Below, one piece after another: positions 1 through 11,286 of a stretch of 21,853 nt of DNA. Every line of letters begins with the position of its first letter. The stretch's first letter is position 1. Source of the DNA: Cudoniella acicularis (lineage: Eukaryota; Ascomycota; Leotiomycetes; Helotiales; Helotiaceae); contig JAAMPI010000973.1 in the NCBI GenBank assembly GCA_013054445.1, positions 1 through 21,853 of the forward strand, given 5' to 3'. The notes beneath the pieces were generated by a model that worked only from the letters and a program-made list of their open reading frames with translations, was not told where the DNA came from and made no database searches. Position numbers and translations under genes: made by a program.

Positions 1-42
1 AGCACGAAGACTGAGAACGAGAGATTGGCTGCACGGAAGTAA
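1..42 (+). other. Possible 3' end of a coding sequence
   Basis: The first 42 bases are open in frame 1 and end in TAA, giving a short charged tail (ends ENERLAARK). This could be the C terminus of a gene or transposon ORF that starts outside the window. Fourteen codons are too few to identify anything, and chance is a fair alternative. Confidence 0.15.
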
Positions 43-60
43 CTTAATCACTATTCAATA

Positions 61-140
61 TTAAGCGAGTTCGGCTTCCTCCTCGTCCAATTTTTATTTT
101 TTATATTTATTAAAAAACCTAAGAAATATAACTCGCTTAA
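61..140. repeat. 11-bp perfect inverted repeat in AT-rich DNA
   Basis: TTAAGCGAGTT (61-71) is matched by its exact reverse complement AACTCGCTTAA (130-140). The 58-bp spacer is mostly A and T. The pair could form a hairpin or could be the termini of a very small or decayed element. No flanking duplication is evident. Confidence 0.4.
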
Positions 141-3100
141 AAAAAACCACCTATATAGCTAACCAAAAATCAAAAAGATAAAAAAAAGGAACCAACCCCT
201 AAAACAGCAAAAACTCAGATGGCACAACGAGTTACATGCGCCGTCATCATCTTGCAAAATCCCCGTGAATTTGAGTATTTTTAAAGTAGAGCTAATAGAC
301 TGGATTCACCGATTCAGGGCTTCCGGAAAGCGTCGCTCATAAACGTGAGCGGTGCAACTTTTAAACTTTCCTTCCGACTCCCCAGACCTATTAATTTGTA
401 AGTGAAAATTGCTTAAATGGATATATATGTGTGAGGAGGGAAGTGTGCGCTTTATTGGTTGGGAAGGCGAGGACCCACTTCGAGGGGGAGGGGAGGGGGT
501 GCTGTGGCTGGGAGGAGGTTGATGGTTGGAGAGAGTACTTTAAAAGTGAGTGAACATATTGATACTGCGATTTCTTCTGCATTGTAAAAAGATCCTCAAA
601 AATCAAATCCATGGAGTTGTTTCGGTTTGTCGGGAGAGTGGTTTTGTAAAGTGGTGCTCAGTCAGGGGTAGTTCTGGAAGGAAATCAATGGGGTAGATTT
701 GGTGTTGAAGGCTTGGGCTAGGAGAGATAAGATGTTTGAACTTTGAAGAAGGTGTAAATGTTGTTAAGTTGCCTGTTGCTGTCGATGTTTGCGTTGCTAC
801 TGTTTTGTTTTAGAACTTTATAGCAGAGGAGAACTTTCAAAGATGGCTCTCACTTTGCGCTACTTACGTACACTTGATCCAATCGCCACAAACCTCACCT
901 ATAACCCTGATTCAAGATATCGTAGCAAACATCCTTATATATTGTTCGATTGCTCGTTGTCTGAAAAGAGTGAGTTTGCTCTTTTCTTGTTCAAAATCCT
1001 ATAGCTATATCTCAATTGACAATTTTTGTCCACGAGCTTTTAAGGGGGTCGAATTCCGCAACAAGGACCCAAATTTGTGCTGAATTAATCACTGCTGACT
1101 TGGAAAATTATTTTAAGTTAAGAGGAAGTGTGCGAAGTTTGAAGACAAATATTTTTACAAGGAGAACAGGTGGAGGAGTCAAACAGGGATCACTCTCGAG
1201 AAGAAACAACGTAGCATCCAGACGTGCTGCTTTGCCTTGAAACTCCGAGTAAGAATATGGAATATTGGACCCGGATAGACTGAAGTGAATGGAGAGAATC
1301 CTTTAGTGATAACAATATTTCTGAGAGAATGATAGGATTTGATTTAGGGAATTTTGAGGAGTTTCTGGTGCTGTCGCGAGGTTAAAGGAGAATCAATTGG
1401 TCAAACTGGACCCAAATTACAACTACAACAACCCCTTAGACAAAGAACTCGCATTGCTGGGAACAAGAAATTCAACCAACGTGCCGAATCCTCAAACCCC
1501 AACCCCCTTCGCTTCACCGGTAGCAGATACACAGGATTCGGCAATCTTGTTAGAATCGAGACCAGCTGATGAGCCTTCGTCATTTATTACCATACTGTCG
1601 TTGACTGCGCTACTGTCAAAGATAGAAACCCGTTTTAGAAATATAGCAAATAGAAACTACTTACCTCACTCATAAATCATTATAAGTCTTTAATTTCCAT
1701 TCCTGGAAAAAGTTTGGGACGGCAATGTTTATGTTGACATTGCGACTATGTTTTTCCAAGCCATACGCACCGTCCGGCTTACGCATGGTTTCTTCACATT
1801 TCTAGTTTTTCCTCCCCTTGTCTTTTAAATTCCGACTTTTCTTTCCGTTGCTGATATACTTGCATGTCCACCTAGCTTTTCGGGTACTGTTATCATTATG
1901 AGAAGTCCTCGAGCTTGAATAAAGCCTCCACGTTGTGTTTTAACCATTTTTTATCTTTGCATTATATTTAGAGATTTTGAAATCAAATAATTCCTTCAAG
2001 GCTAACTGCCGCACTACTCGGGTTCTCGAAGCAACGAAGAGTGTTCTGACGACAATCTTAAATAGTACATGGGATATTATCAAACTGCAACCTGCGACAA
2101 GCCTCGTAGCCTTCGCTATAAAAGGAGGTCTAATTTCAAGTTCTTGTTAAAGTTAATGAAAGTAAACGAGACGAACCGGACGCTTACTCGAGCGAGTCTA
2201 GCAAGTTCGGAAACAGGAACTGTAGTACTCGGTGAAGTGTTCAAGTCTCCTTCGAATGATACAAATAATTTGGGACCTTATTCTTTCTGATGCGCATCGC
2301 AGCATTGGTGACGTGGAGCAAGTGAGGAATGGTTTTAAGGCGAGTGTTACTTTCAAACTACGATTTGTTCTTATGTGGACTTTTGCAAATGTTGCGTTTT
2401 CGCTTCTGAGCTTCACCTTGTAGGGAATACTTTAGAAGCTTGAGAAGCGATTTCTGAATCCCGATAGGCTAGCGCGCAGCTTGTAGTCCGTATTTCCCTC
2501 TTCTAGATTTAAATTAGTTGCTTCCAAGGAAAATTCTCTTTGACTTCGCTGTTTTTGGTCTTTCTTGCCATGATTTAAAAGGGAATGTGAATTTTGAAAG
2601 GTTGCCTTTATTTTTTTTTTAAAAGAAAAACCCTGATTACTTAATTACGGCGTCATATGCGGTCCCCTTTTGAACTGTTATATCTTTAACCTACAAAACA
2701 ATTAAATCAAAAAACCCCTCAGAAAATAAACCCCTTAGAAAAACCAGTGGTTTTGAGAAAGATTTAAAACCAAGTCAAATTGGGGAAGCAGGAAAACGGA
2801 CCCTTGAAGATTCGATCCCCTTTTTGATTCAGGAGAGTTGGGTCCTGGGGAATCGAGGGCGAATCCGAACATTGCATACATGATTGATGCGGAACTCCTG
2901 ATTTTGCTTTTCCGATTGAGAAGGGGTGATCAGAGCTCCGAGCTCGTGAAATAGTTGAAGACTTGAAGTATTGCCGTCACACCCATCTGTTGCTGTCATG
3001 TCTAGCACTGCTGTTAATCGGACTCAGTCTCCTAGAGCTGCAAACAGAATCTTGAATTCTTATCAATTTCTACATATACTAAAGGCGGTTCCTGAAATCT

Positions 3101-3390
3101 CTTCTTACCTCCCTTTATTCAAGTAAGATTTTATTCCAATCACTTTCTAGCGATCTCAATTTCACCTACTCTGTCTCTTGCAGCTAGTTGGTTTTCGGCA
3201 ATCTGGAAATTTTTGTTAGGGACTTCGACAGTTTAAGGTGAATTTAAAGTGAATTCTGTCGGGGGGAGAATTCATCTTGAAGCAAAACTTCCTTCTTTTT
3301 GCTGCAAGCCGCAATGTCTCAGTGCGCTGGTCCCCCTCGGGCGTTTCTATTGTCATAGCCAACCGGCGCGCAACAACATTATTCTTCCTT
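141..3390. other. Gene-free stretch, no supported feature
   Basis: I read both strands and found only short open frames with no recognisable protein, no tRNA-like arms and no strong repeat. A purine-rich, G-rich block lies near 434-540. Runs of A or T are common near 150-190 and 2610-2620. It may be untranslated or intergenic DNA, or an old decayed repeat. Confidence 0.5.
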
Positions 3391-3393
3391 CTG

Positions 3394-5502
3394 TTGCACT
3401 TCGCAGCATCCGGCTCACCTGGTTGAGCTGGCTGAGCTAGCTTGGCTGGCTTGTTCAGCCCATCCGGATTGAAAATTTTGGGCCAACCGGTTCTACTGCC
3501 TCGTCCTACACTTTTATTCCTAGAATTACATATTGTCTCTTGTATGTCCTGTCCAAAGACAGCTTGTCGCTGATACGGTATGACGCTATGAGAGCACTAA
3601 AACACTTCGAAATATTTATTGCTTCCCTTTCCTCAAAACTTATATCTCTATAAAAAGTAATATTTTTGAGCTGCTTCCTCGCATACATATCAATATTTTC
3701 AAGGAAATAATTCGTGGTTGCTTTACAGCGACTTTTACAATTCGTTGAAGAAAGGAAGTTTTCATGCAGGGGGCGTTACGATAAGCGAAAGTCCAAGCGC
3801 TGCTGACCCGGAGAATTAATTTCCCCCTTTCTTCTTCTCTGAAAACCTGAACAATCAAAACCCACACCTTCTAATCTGGTCTTTTCAAAACCTTTTCATT
3901 GCACTTCGCACCTCTTTCCCGGATCCCTTTCCCGGCTGCATCGATGCGGCGCATTTTCCCTCCCTCTCGCTGGTCTGTGTCCGATCGCGCGTGCGATTCG
4001 ATCGTGGTGGCCCGTGTGAAGCCCAAATCCGCGCATTCCTTCACTTTTCCCGAGTCTTACCGCGCGGCAGACAGGGAAAAAACCAACACGTCTCCGATTT
4101 CGATCCGAAAACGACACTTCTATTGGGATTTCCAACCTTTGTTGCCTTTCGCAGTTTTTCCCTTGATGTGCTTTTTTGCAGTGTGATGATGTTTTGAGTG
4201 GGTGTGTGGGAAATCACATCCCGCGCTGGGAGACGTGGGTGGCGGTGAGAATGCACGTCAACTGGTTCCCGGATCCACTTTGTCGGGAAAAGGAAGTGTC
4301 ATGTGCGTGGCAGTGTATGTGTGTGGTCACTCGTGAAATTTGAAATGGTACTTTGGTATCGAATCACAGTTTTTTTTATGAGATGGATGGAATCTTTGTG
4401 CTGCGGTTGTATTTTTGTTCGGCGCGTATTTTCTTTCTCCTTAGTCACCAGTGGGACTTTACAGTTGGTGTGGTTGGTGAGTGACAAGGAAGTACTCCAT
4501 GCCACTCTTGTTCTGCGAAGGAGTAGAAAATTTTCAAATTATATTTTCTAGTCATGATTTTTCTTCCCCATGATAATGGTACCCATTTGAATCCTTTGCA
4601 CTTCTTTTCCAGTTCCTGTTTGAAGAAGACATGTTATAAAATCGTCATTTTACAGAGAAAATTTCGTACTAATTGTTCTCGGAACGACCGAACTTTGCTG
4701 AATGCACAGCGGCTATTTCAGGGTCTTCGCACCCCAATCTCGATTCCAACACGAGCCTTTGCCGGTAACAACTTCTCTAGGAAATAGAGCTCAATTCCTG
4801 TTGCACTTCGACAAATTTCCCGTCTTGTTATGGTTGGTGGATAACACCGCTCCTCGGCTGCGAGCACCATCATCACTTCATCCTTTCCCAACGGCTAGGT
4901 CCGAACACATTCCCAAGAAACGGCAGAAGCTTATTCCAACCTCTTTAACACCCCGTTAATATATTTCTCAAGTGGAGGAATTGTTTTGTTCCCTTTCGCT
5001 CGATTTCCCGTCTTGCCTCTATTGGCCTCTCCCGCCTTCTTCCAAATGAACACCCCAGTTTTGCCCTGCATTTCCTCCAATATAATTTCCAAAAATGCAT
5101 GTACTACATCTGGTTCCCGGGTCTTGCTGCCGGTAAATCGAAGTTTGGGGAAATAATGCAGTGTTTATTTCAGCCTCTTCGATTTCCGCCTCTGCGGTTC
5201 GCGATGCTGCCCGTACCCGGCATTCCCGAGAGCTGCAGGATATATTCTGGGAAGAACGAGAGGGCACTTCAGCCCTAGATGTTTCAGCCGTTCTCTTTCT
5301 TCCGTCCTGGGGAAAGGACCAGGAATTCGGTTGCATTGCTTCCGCAACCGGGGTCGTCTCCATATCTCTCCTTGCACTACTGCGGGGAAAACCACACCTG
5401 CGAGAGCTCTTTCAGCCTCCTTTCCCAGCTTGCGGGCTCGAGTAGCCAGCTGCCAATCAAGACATTGCAAAATTTGTTGTTGCTTTTCGCAGATATTCCC
5501 GT
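3394..5502 (+). repeat. First cluster of a TTGnnCTTTCGCA-n-TTTCCCG motif
   Basis: Six related copies lie on the plus strand: 3394 (TTGCACTTCGCAGCATCCGG), 3899 (TTGCACTTCGCACC then TTTCCCGG), 4141 (TTGCCTTTCGCAGTTTTTCC), 4801 (TTGCACTTCGACAAATTTCC then CGTC), 4988 (CCCTTTCGCTCGATTTCCCG) and 5480 (TTGCTTTTCGCAGATATTCC then CGT). The core is a TTGnnCTTTCGCA word followed within about 12 bases by TTTCCCG. The host DNA is more GC-rich than its flanks and carries no supported gene. The motif could be the core of a dispersed non-coding repeat or a regulatory element; I cannot name it. Confidence 0.5.
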
Positions 5503-5898
5503 ATTCACTTCACGATGATCTTATTCGTTCTCGGGTCTGAGCTTTACACTGACGAGTTTTTTCTTTTCCCTTATCTTGCTCAGTTAAGCAAGAAAAGTGA
5601 ATGACTAGCGCTTTGCTGAGTCAATTTACGTCTCTACGTGACCGGGAAAGCCTCTTTCCTCTTCTTGCCTCAGAAGAAATGCCGCGTAGTGTGGTCCTAG
5701 AAGGAATTTTGCTTTGGAGACAAACGGGTCCTTCTGAAGATTCTATGGAGGACGTAGAGGTTTTGTGTGACAAGAAATGCCACTCGTTCCGTCCTTTATC
5801 TCCTCTCTACCTCATTCCTGTCCTCTCCGCCAACAGAACGTCATTTGGCGACACTCGTTGCCATCAAATCTCAATCACTTACACGACTCTGTAAATTG

Positions 5899-6445
5899 AT
5901 TTCAGACACCAATCTTACATGAATACAGCCCCGTTCTCGACATCCTTAGACGTTACACCACTACCTTCGATCGCCAAGTTGCGGTGGAACGTCTTCCCCT
6001 CTACATTGATAAGGAAGCTACCTGGAATATGATTTTTTGAGGCTCTCTCCGGGTCCTGGCGTCGAGGTTTCTTTCCGCAAGCTGGAGGCAAAAGCTGTCG
6101 ATTTCGGTTAGATTTAGTCTGGTGACACCCCCGAGCATCTGAAATGACAAAAATACTAACGCCGCATGTTCCTTCATATCGCAGACATAACATACATCTA
6201 CCGGGTGTACCTCGACAAAGACGGCGACCTCCCCAAGCTCAAGTACTGGGTTTTCACATACTAGAGAAATTTTCCGTAACAACAAAAAACGAAAGACTTA
6301 GAACTTGAACATCCCTATGATCTACCTGGTGTCACTGGCTCGGTCCACAGGCAAACCTGGAAGCGGTTGTGGCTCTGAAAGATGACACCGTTAACTATGA
6401 TCAGTTGAAAACAGGAGTACCGGCTTAGAGAAAAGTGGCACACTA
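5899..6445 (+). pseudogene. Decayed protein-coding fragments, unknown family
   Basis: After a TTTCAG acceptor (near 5906) an open stretch beginning TPILHEYSPVLDILRRYTTT runs to a TGA near 6040. In another frame, 6052-6106 encodes GPGVEVSFRKLEAKAVDF. That stretch is followed by an intron (6107-6184, 78 bp) starting GTTAGA, with an exact TACTAAC branch point at 6154-6160 and a CGCAG end. It splices in phase to ITYIYRVYLDKDGDLPKLKY and soon hits TAG. A further short open piece (VALKDDTVNYDQLKTGVPA) ends in TAG near 6428. Frame changes and stops between protein-like pieces indicate a decayed gene. I do not recognise the family. A minus-strand reading of 6001-6285 is also open, so the strand is not fully certain; the TACTAAC intron is the reason for choosing plus. 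Confidence 0.4.
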
Positions 6446-6450
6446 TCGGG

Positions 6451-6631
6451 TTAAGTTACTCAATTACTCACAGATGCAGAGATATTTAGAAGATCAATAA
6501 CCTTATTCGTCTTTTCATCTCTATTTCAGGAGTTGGTTCGTATATCGCGGAGTTAAATTATTAAAATTATTCACAGGTACATAGAAATTGAAAATTTAAT
6601 AACCTAACTCATCCTTTCATCTGAATTTCAG
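6451..6631 (+). repeat. Diverged tandem duplication with intron-like ends
   Basis: Two copies of about 79 bp (6451-6529 and 6553-6631), roughly 102 bp apart, share the order TTAAnTTA, TTCACAG or CTCACAG, AATAACCT, CTTTTCATCT or CCTTTCATCT, and a TTTCAG end. In the second copy 6577-6631 looks like a 55-bp intron: GTACAT donor, CCTAACTC branch and TTTCAG acceptor. In the first copy the donor is lost. This suggests duplication of an intron-containing piece of the decayed plus-strand gene around it. Confidence 0.5.
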
Positions 6632-6750
6632 ACTATTCAAAAAGACTGCTATGAGGACTTTTCGTCGCTCTGCCCCTGAGAGACACTTCCAGAGGCCTGT
6701 TATCCTGTTCACTACCTTTGCGATTTTCCGGACAGCGACCAATATCCAAG

Positions 6751-7653
6751 TCAAGTCGCCATTTTGACTCGTCTGGTTGTGCCCAAACATCCAGGTTCGA
6801 ATTCCACCGTATACAGACCGATCATTGCTGATCCGGTCTGGAATGACCTCCCGAACGGAATCTTTGTTGATAAAATTATGGTGGAAGGTGTGGAAGCATA
6901 TAAGGCTATTGGTGACTCTTGGCGGATATTCTCCTCATCATTCGTTTTGCCAACATAATGGTCAACCGCATTTTTGATCTGGGGGTGTGCATTCTCGAGA
7001 GTATTGTTGTGCATGGTGCTTCTTGGATCTGAAATATATTAGCAGAGCCACAACACACAGGGCAATATACATACACCCTTGTCGCTCCTCATAGGTGTCA
7101 CGGTCTTCGTGTTTAGAAGCCGTAGAATATAGTCCACCGCTAGTTGGTGGTCGATTCTATTGAATAAGGAATTAGTGAGGTTCTCTAAGTCAGGATTCAT
7201 GGTGGCGGAGTGCTTTCCGGAGAAGATAATGTTGAGGGTAGAGCCGCCGAGAAGACGGAGCGTGGATGCGGAATTGCAAAATTGAAGGATTTGGCTCTTG
7301 TCGTAGTTTGTGGAAACTTCTAGCAATCTATGAGTCACACGGACTCTCCTCAAGGGGGCGCGAAAGAATATTTACGTGTAACGCTAGCCTAGCTCAGCTT
7401 TCTTCGTTTCTGGGGAATATACTTCGACAACACGACCTCTTTCATCACCACGATTCAAGAACCTCAACAAGTTATCAACTAGGTCACCCACAGTCGTGGA
7501 GATCTTTTGCCTGTACTTGAACCGGCGCAGATCTGCTACCTTATGCCAATTGTCTTCGGCATTCAGTCGTGAGTTTTGCGGGGCTCTCTGGGAAATTGGG
7601 AGACATTTGCTGATTGCTTGAAGGACATGGCGCCCAGAGCCACTGTATTTGAG
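6751..7653 (-). pseudogene. Broken two-exon gene of unknown function
   Basis: On the minus strand a frame is open from 7653 down to 7077 except for TAG at 7384-7386 and TAA at 7372-7374. An intron (7076-7029, 48 bp; GTGTAT donor, GCTAATA branch, TTTCAG acceptor) then joins in phase to an exon ending with a stop at 6751. Spliced length is 855 bases, an exact 285 codons. The product is protein-like on both sides of the stops (upstream WHKVADLRRFKYRQKISTTV and LVDNLLRFLNRGDERGRVVE; downstream STLNIIFSGKHSATMNPDLE). Both stops could come from CAG or CAA by C-to-T at CpA. The frame is closed upstream by TAA at 7654-7656, next to a possible acceptor (CTAAC then TACAG), so a 5' exon may be missing. 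I do not recognise the family. The 5' end overlaps the J-domain gene on the other strand by a few tens of bases. Confidence 0.45.
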
Positions 7654-7955
7654 TTAGAGTGGGATCTATATGAAGACCTTAGCTTGAAAAAATATGCTAC
7701 TCAGGGTGAGATTGAGAAGGCATACCGGGAGCTTGGTTAGTCCCAGGTGATATAAAATCACATTTTAAGTGCCAATGCTAATGCCGGACAGTACGTCAAA
7801 AGCACCCCGATAGATCACAAAACCGAGATCCGAAAGCCAGACAACTAGCAAACGAGCTCTTCAAACCTATTCAGGCCGCCCACGACATCCTGCGCGATGA
7901 TGAGGCTCGCTTTGACTACGACATGCGACGTGGAATCCATCGAGAGCCTCGATGA
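7627..7955 (+). CDS. Small J-domain (Hsp40-like) protein, probably frameshifted
   Basis: J-domain proteins stimulate Hsp70 ATPase through an HPD motif. Exon 1 (7627-7735) encodes MAPRATVFELEWDLYEDLSL followed by helix II (EIEKAYREL). A 56-bp intron (7736-7791: GTTAGT donor, GCTAATG branch, ACAG end) splices in phase to VRQKHPDRS, giving HPD at residues 41-43. Helices III and IV follow (ANELFKPIQAAHDILRDDEA, then RFDYDMRRG). A TGA at 7953-7955 ends the 90-residue product. The next frame is open from there to 8145 and encodes DEAFQRFKAARDARARA, then a Lys/Glu/Ala-rich coiled-coil-like tail. That is what usually follows this kind of J domain, so a one-base deletion near 7945-7953 is likely and the gene may be a pseudogene. 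There is no other domain to suggest a substrate or compartment. The frame is also open upstream of the ATG, so the true start is uncertain. Confidence 0.55.
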
Positions 7956-8004
7956 AGCTTTCCAACGATTCAAAGCTGCTCGTGATGCACGTGCGAGGGC
8001 AGGG

Positions 8005-8130
8005 CCAGATCTAAAGGCGAAGGCGAAGGCGGAGGCACAGGAAGAGGCAGAGGCAGAGGCAGAGGCCAGGAGAAAAACAGAGGCCAAGAGGAAGGCAGAG
8101 GGCAAGGGAAAGAGAAAGACAGGAGCAGCC
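8005..8130 (+). repeat. Purine-rich low-complexity tract (Lys/Glu/Ala coding)
   Basis: Repeats of GGCGAAGGC and GGCAGAGGCAGAGGC type make an almost all-purine tract. In one frame it encodes alternating KAKAEA and EAEAEAEARRK blocks, like a charged coiled coil. It is best read as the C-terminal tail of the neighbouring J-domain gene, now out of frame with it. Confidence 0.5.
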
Positions 8131-8456
8131 GACAAAAACTGGTAATAGATGTCCTGCCCTCCTATAGATTAGTTACCTTTTCTGTTGCAGAATAGTAACT
8201 TGAACTTCGCCTCATCTTTGACAACCAACATTTCAACAAAGCTCCACAAACTGTCCAAAATCGAAGTTTGTCTGTCGATATCCTCTTCACTATCCTCAAT
8301 ACTACCCCTCCAACTTTTCCATCTCCCGCCAAGCCACATATCAATATAAATCCAAGAAACCCTCAACAACTTCTAGGATTACATTGAGTTTTGTCTGTCG
8401 ACAATCTCGGACCCTATTACTCCTCACCTTTCGATTCCGAATCCACCACAACCAAT

Positions 8457-8654
8457 ATGGCTAATCTGAGCGGCCCCTTCAGATTCCTCCCGAAGCCAAT
8501 TCGATTGGCCCTTGAGGATCTGAAATGGGCCCAGGAGTTCGCATGTAGAGAGGAGCGTTATCGAGTAGATAGAAGTGCAAAATCATTTCCCAGAATGCCA
8601 ATTGGTCGAGTCAGGCCGGAATACCCACACTGCAAGCCACACGCTAACGACTAG
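8457..8654 (+). CDS. Possible small hypothetical protein (65 aa)
   Basis: An ATG at 8457 opens 65 codons ending at TAG 8652-8654, starting MANLSGPFRFLPKPIRLALE and rich in Arg and Pro, with no signal peptide or membrane segment. The frame extends upstream without an ATG to about 8391. No family is recognised and there is no intron. It may be part of the decayed gene material to its left or a chance ORF. Confidence 0.25.
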   Translation: MANLSGPFRFLPKPIRLALEDLKWAQEFACREERYRVDRSAKSFPRMPIGRVRPEYPHCKPHAND

Positions 8655-10110
8655 GGAATCCTCATTTAGTCTTTCGCCCTTTTTCGGATTCCCATCCTCC
8701 GCTCGTGAGGGGGGCTACATGTGACAGCTTCTACAACCTAAGGCTGATCACCACGTGGGGTTTATGAATAGCTTCATATATTCCCTTTCCGTCTCACATG
8801 GTCACACCCTCCATTCCCTCCTTCCGACGGGAATTTTGTCGTCAATCGCAAATTTTCCCGCCTCTCGGTTCTGTGTAGGTGGTGCGACAACACTTCCATT
8901 TTTATATTTCCTCAGCCTTGATCTTACGTGAGGGTGGGGATATTTTTCTTGATTTATGGGGGCAGACGGGAAGATCTACGAATGTTACACGCGAGCGCCG
9001 ATCATACTTTTCCCGGTTTGGGTAGTACTCACACGTCATTTGTGCGATATTTTGGAGTTTCTTCCTGTTTTATCGTTATTGTGAGAGGTGGAAAGACAAG
9101 AATTGACGAAGTGGGAATGTTGTTGACTTTCGCAGTTTTTCCCGTCCTTCTACTCCCATATTATCTACGGAAAAATATCCCCCACAATTCCTCGGCATTC
9201 TTATCTCATCCTCGCTAATCAGGAACAAGAAATTTCTCTCAGACACTTCATCGTTTTGTTGCAAATCGTCCGGCTGGCGGGTCCCTTTTGCCGGATCGAT
9301 GATTGATCGGCTTTTTCTTTTCCCGGGAAATTTTTATAAACTCAACGAATGGACACGTGTGTCCCTCCTTCGTCTCGAGCGGTTTTGAAACGATCAGCCA
9401 CGTTGATTCAGGATTGATGCAGGTAGTTCGGCGATTTCGCTTCGAATCTCGCTTGTTCTTTACTGGTATTCATTCACTCTTCACCTCCTTTTCATTAATT
9501 TGTTTTCCATATGAACTACTTCGATTCTTCTCTAACCGGAAACGAACACACTCTTGGTATTCAGAAACTCTCCAAGATTTCTCTGCCTCTTTGGCGGTTT
9601 TACTTGGACCGAGAAGAAAGAGGCAGAGGAGGAGGCGCAGAGAGGGAACCCGGGATCGGGTATACAGCATTGTTGCACTTCGCAATGTAGATCCAGATTC
9701 CCGAGATCTCGTTGCGACTCTGGATATATTACCTGGTCTGGGGAATCTCGAATTTAGGCGCGATTCCCGAGTGGTGTTTCCCGGTAAGTGTGTGCGTGCG
9801 TGCGTACCTGGAGAGGAAAATTGAGTTTGAGACTTTGAGGCTGAATGAATGGTTCTGCACGTGGCCCTTTTTCTTTCTTTGGTAACGTCTCGGGAAATAT
9901 TTTTTTGCGGTGTCTTTGACAGTGAGGTTGGAATTCTATGGTGGGGTGTGAGTGATAGGATAGTACCGGCTGTTGGGTTCGGCGCTGACACGTGGATAAA
10001 TTCTAGTACGTGGTCCTTCTTTTCTTTTCTCAAGACGTTCTTGATATCGCATTGGTAGATGATAGTTTGACAGGAATTTTGTTGCCCTTCGTGAATTTTC
10101 TCATTGCAGT
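8655..10110 (+). repeat. Second cluster of the TTGnnCTTTCGCA-n-TTTCCCG motif
   Basis: Four further plus-strand copies occur: 8841 (GTCAATCGCAAATTTTCCCG), 9123 (TTGACTTTCGCAGTTTTTCC then CGTCC), 9673 (TTGCACTTCGCAA with TTCCCG at 9698) and a weaker one at 10081 (TTGCCCTTCGTGAATTTTC). The copy at 9123 matches the one at 4141 in all but one of about 20 bases. A palindrome, TTTCCCGGGAAA, lies at 9319-9330. Two long open frames cross 9303-10033 on opposite strands, but neither resembles a known protein and they shadow each other. No gene is supported here. Confidence 0.45.
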
Positions 10111-11280
10111 GCTTCCGGTTTTTAATTTGCTGGCTGGTTTTGAGAATTGCCCAATGGGTTGACTCCGCGATGAGAAGCCATCACCGTTATTCATTCCTTC
10201 TGCACGCATGACCGAGTTTGTTTCTCTGGTGTCTTCTTCAAGTGGGGCTGGGTTTCAAGTGCAAAGTGGATCAAAATGATACGTCCTTATCCTTTCCTTT
10301 CTAAGAATCAACCTATTTCTATCGTTAAAAGCCCCAAATGTTACTAGAAAATATGTAAATGCCCGATATGCCCTTCTTCATGCCACTATATATAATGTGT
10401 TTCTACCACGGGTGATGGAAAAAATGACTCAAGAAAGAGAAAAGTCTCATCGAAGGACGCTTTGCAATTAGATGAAACCCTATATAAGTACTTTTAAAAC
10501 TTAATATCTCAGTCAACGTTGCTATAAGTAATTCAAGTCTATAAAAGGTCTGTAGGTTATTATTTTAGATCTTTCTGCCCTTGCTGATGTTCTATTGTAG
10601 GTATTGAATTTAGTTCAAGTGGCGTTGGGGTTGGCGTATTTCTATTGGTCCTTCATTTGCCAATTGCTGAAATGTTTTAGGGCAAAATTGTGACAAGTCG
10701 TCTCGAAGTCTTTAGTATTAAATATTATATCTTGCCTCAAATTTATGTGCGCCACTTCTAAAGTTCACAGGAATAAATCTCAACGTCATTTTTTATGTCT
10801 CGTCTTGAAGTACTGCTTCTACTGCCTATATAACTCTTCACAACTTCATTCTGGTTTGTATAAAATTGCATGATCACTCTTAAAAGATCCTACTATGAGT
10901 CAAGTTTGGAGATAGTGTGGTGTGAAGGCGCAAGAATAAGGAATCATCAATTCTTTCTCTTCCCCTTGTTTTATTGATCAGCCTTAACGTTTTACTGCGT
11001 TGATTCCAGCAAAAACAGATTGCTATGTACTCCAGATCGTAATTTACATTCTGCTTTTGCTTTGACACTGTGTCACCTAATCGAATTGGGCCGGATCAAG
11101 TCAATCTGCCTCCATTCCCACATTTCGCTCACGTCCGACAAGTAAACAAGGGGTATTTCTATGCTTGACAGAATTCTCCACATTCAATATCTCTAAGAGA
11201 GATCGCTCCCGATTCTTTGAAGTGTTCCAAGCATCTTTGTTTTCTCATTTCCGCTTTGACATTTATTATTTTCCAACTCT
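10111..11280. other. Gene-free stretch, no supported feature
   Basis: This part is AT-leaning, with several TATATAA-like words (10487, 10826), and shows no open frame with protein character and no repeat I can define. It could hold promoters for transcripts not recognisable by protein similarity, but nothing in the sequence shows this. Confidence 0.4.
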
Positions 11281-11286
11281 GGCCCC

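Noticed and set aside
6783..6805. GGTTCGAATTCC resembling a tRNA T-arm
   Set aside because: The flanking bases do not form a five-pair stem, and no acceptor stem or anticodon arm can be found upstream.
6688..6958. Plus-strand open frame with protein-like reading (LVVPKHPGSNSTVYRPIIAD)
   Set aside because: It is antisense to an exon of the minus-strand broken gene, whose spliced length and in-phase intron give better support. It remains possible that the plus strand is also a relic.
9303..10033. Two long overlapping open frames (173 codons plus, 187 codons minus)
   Set aside because: They overlap on opposite strands, resemble no family, show no introns and contain the non-coding motif copy at 9673. 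Frames of this length can arise by chance in 22 kb.
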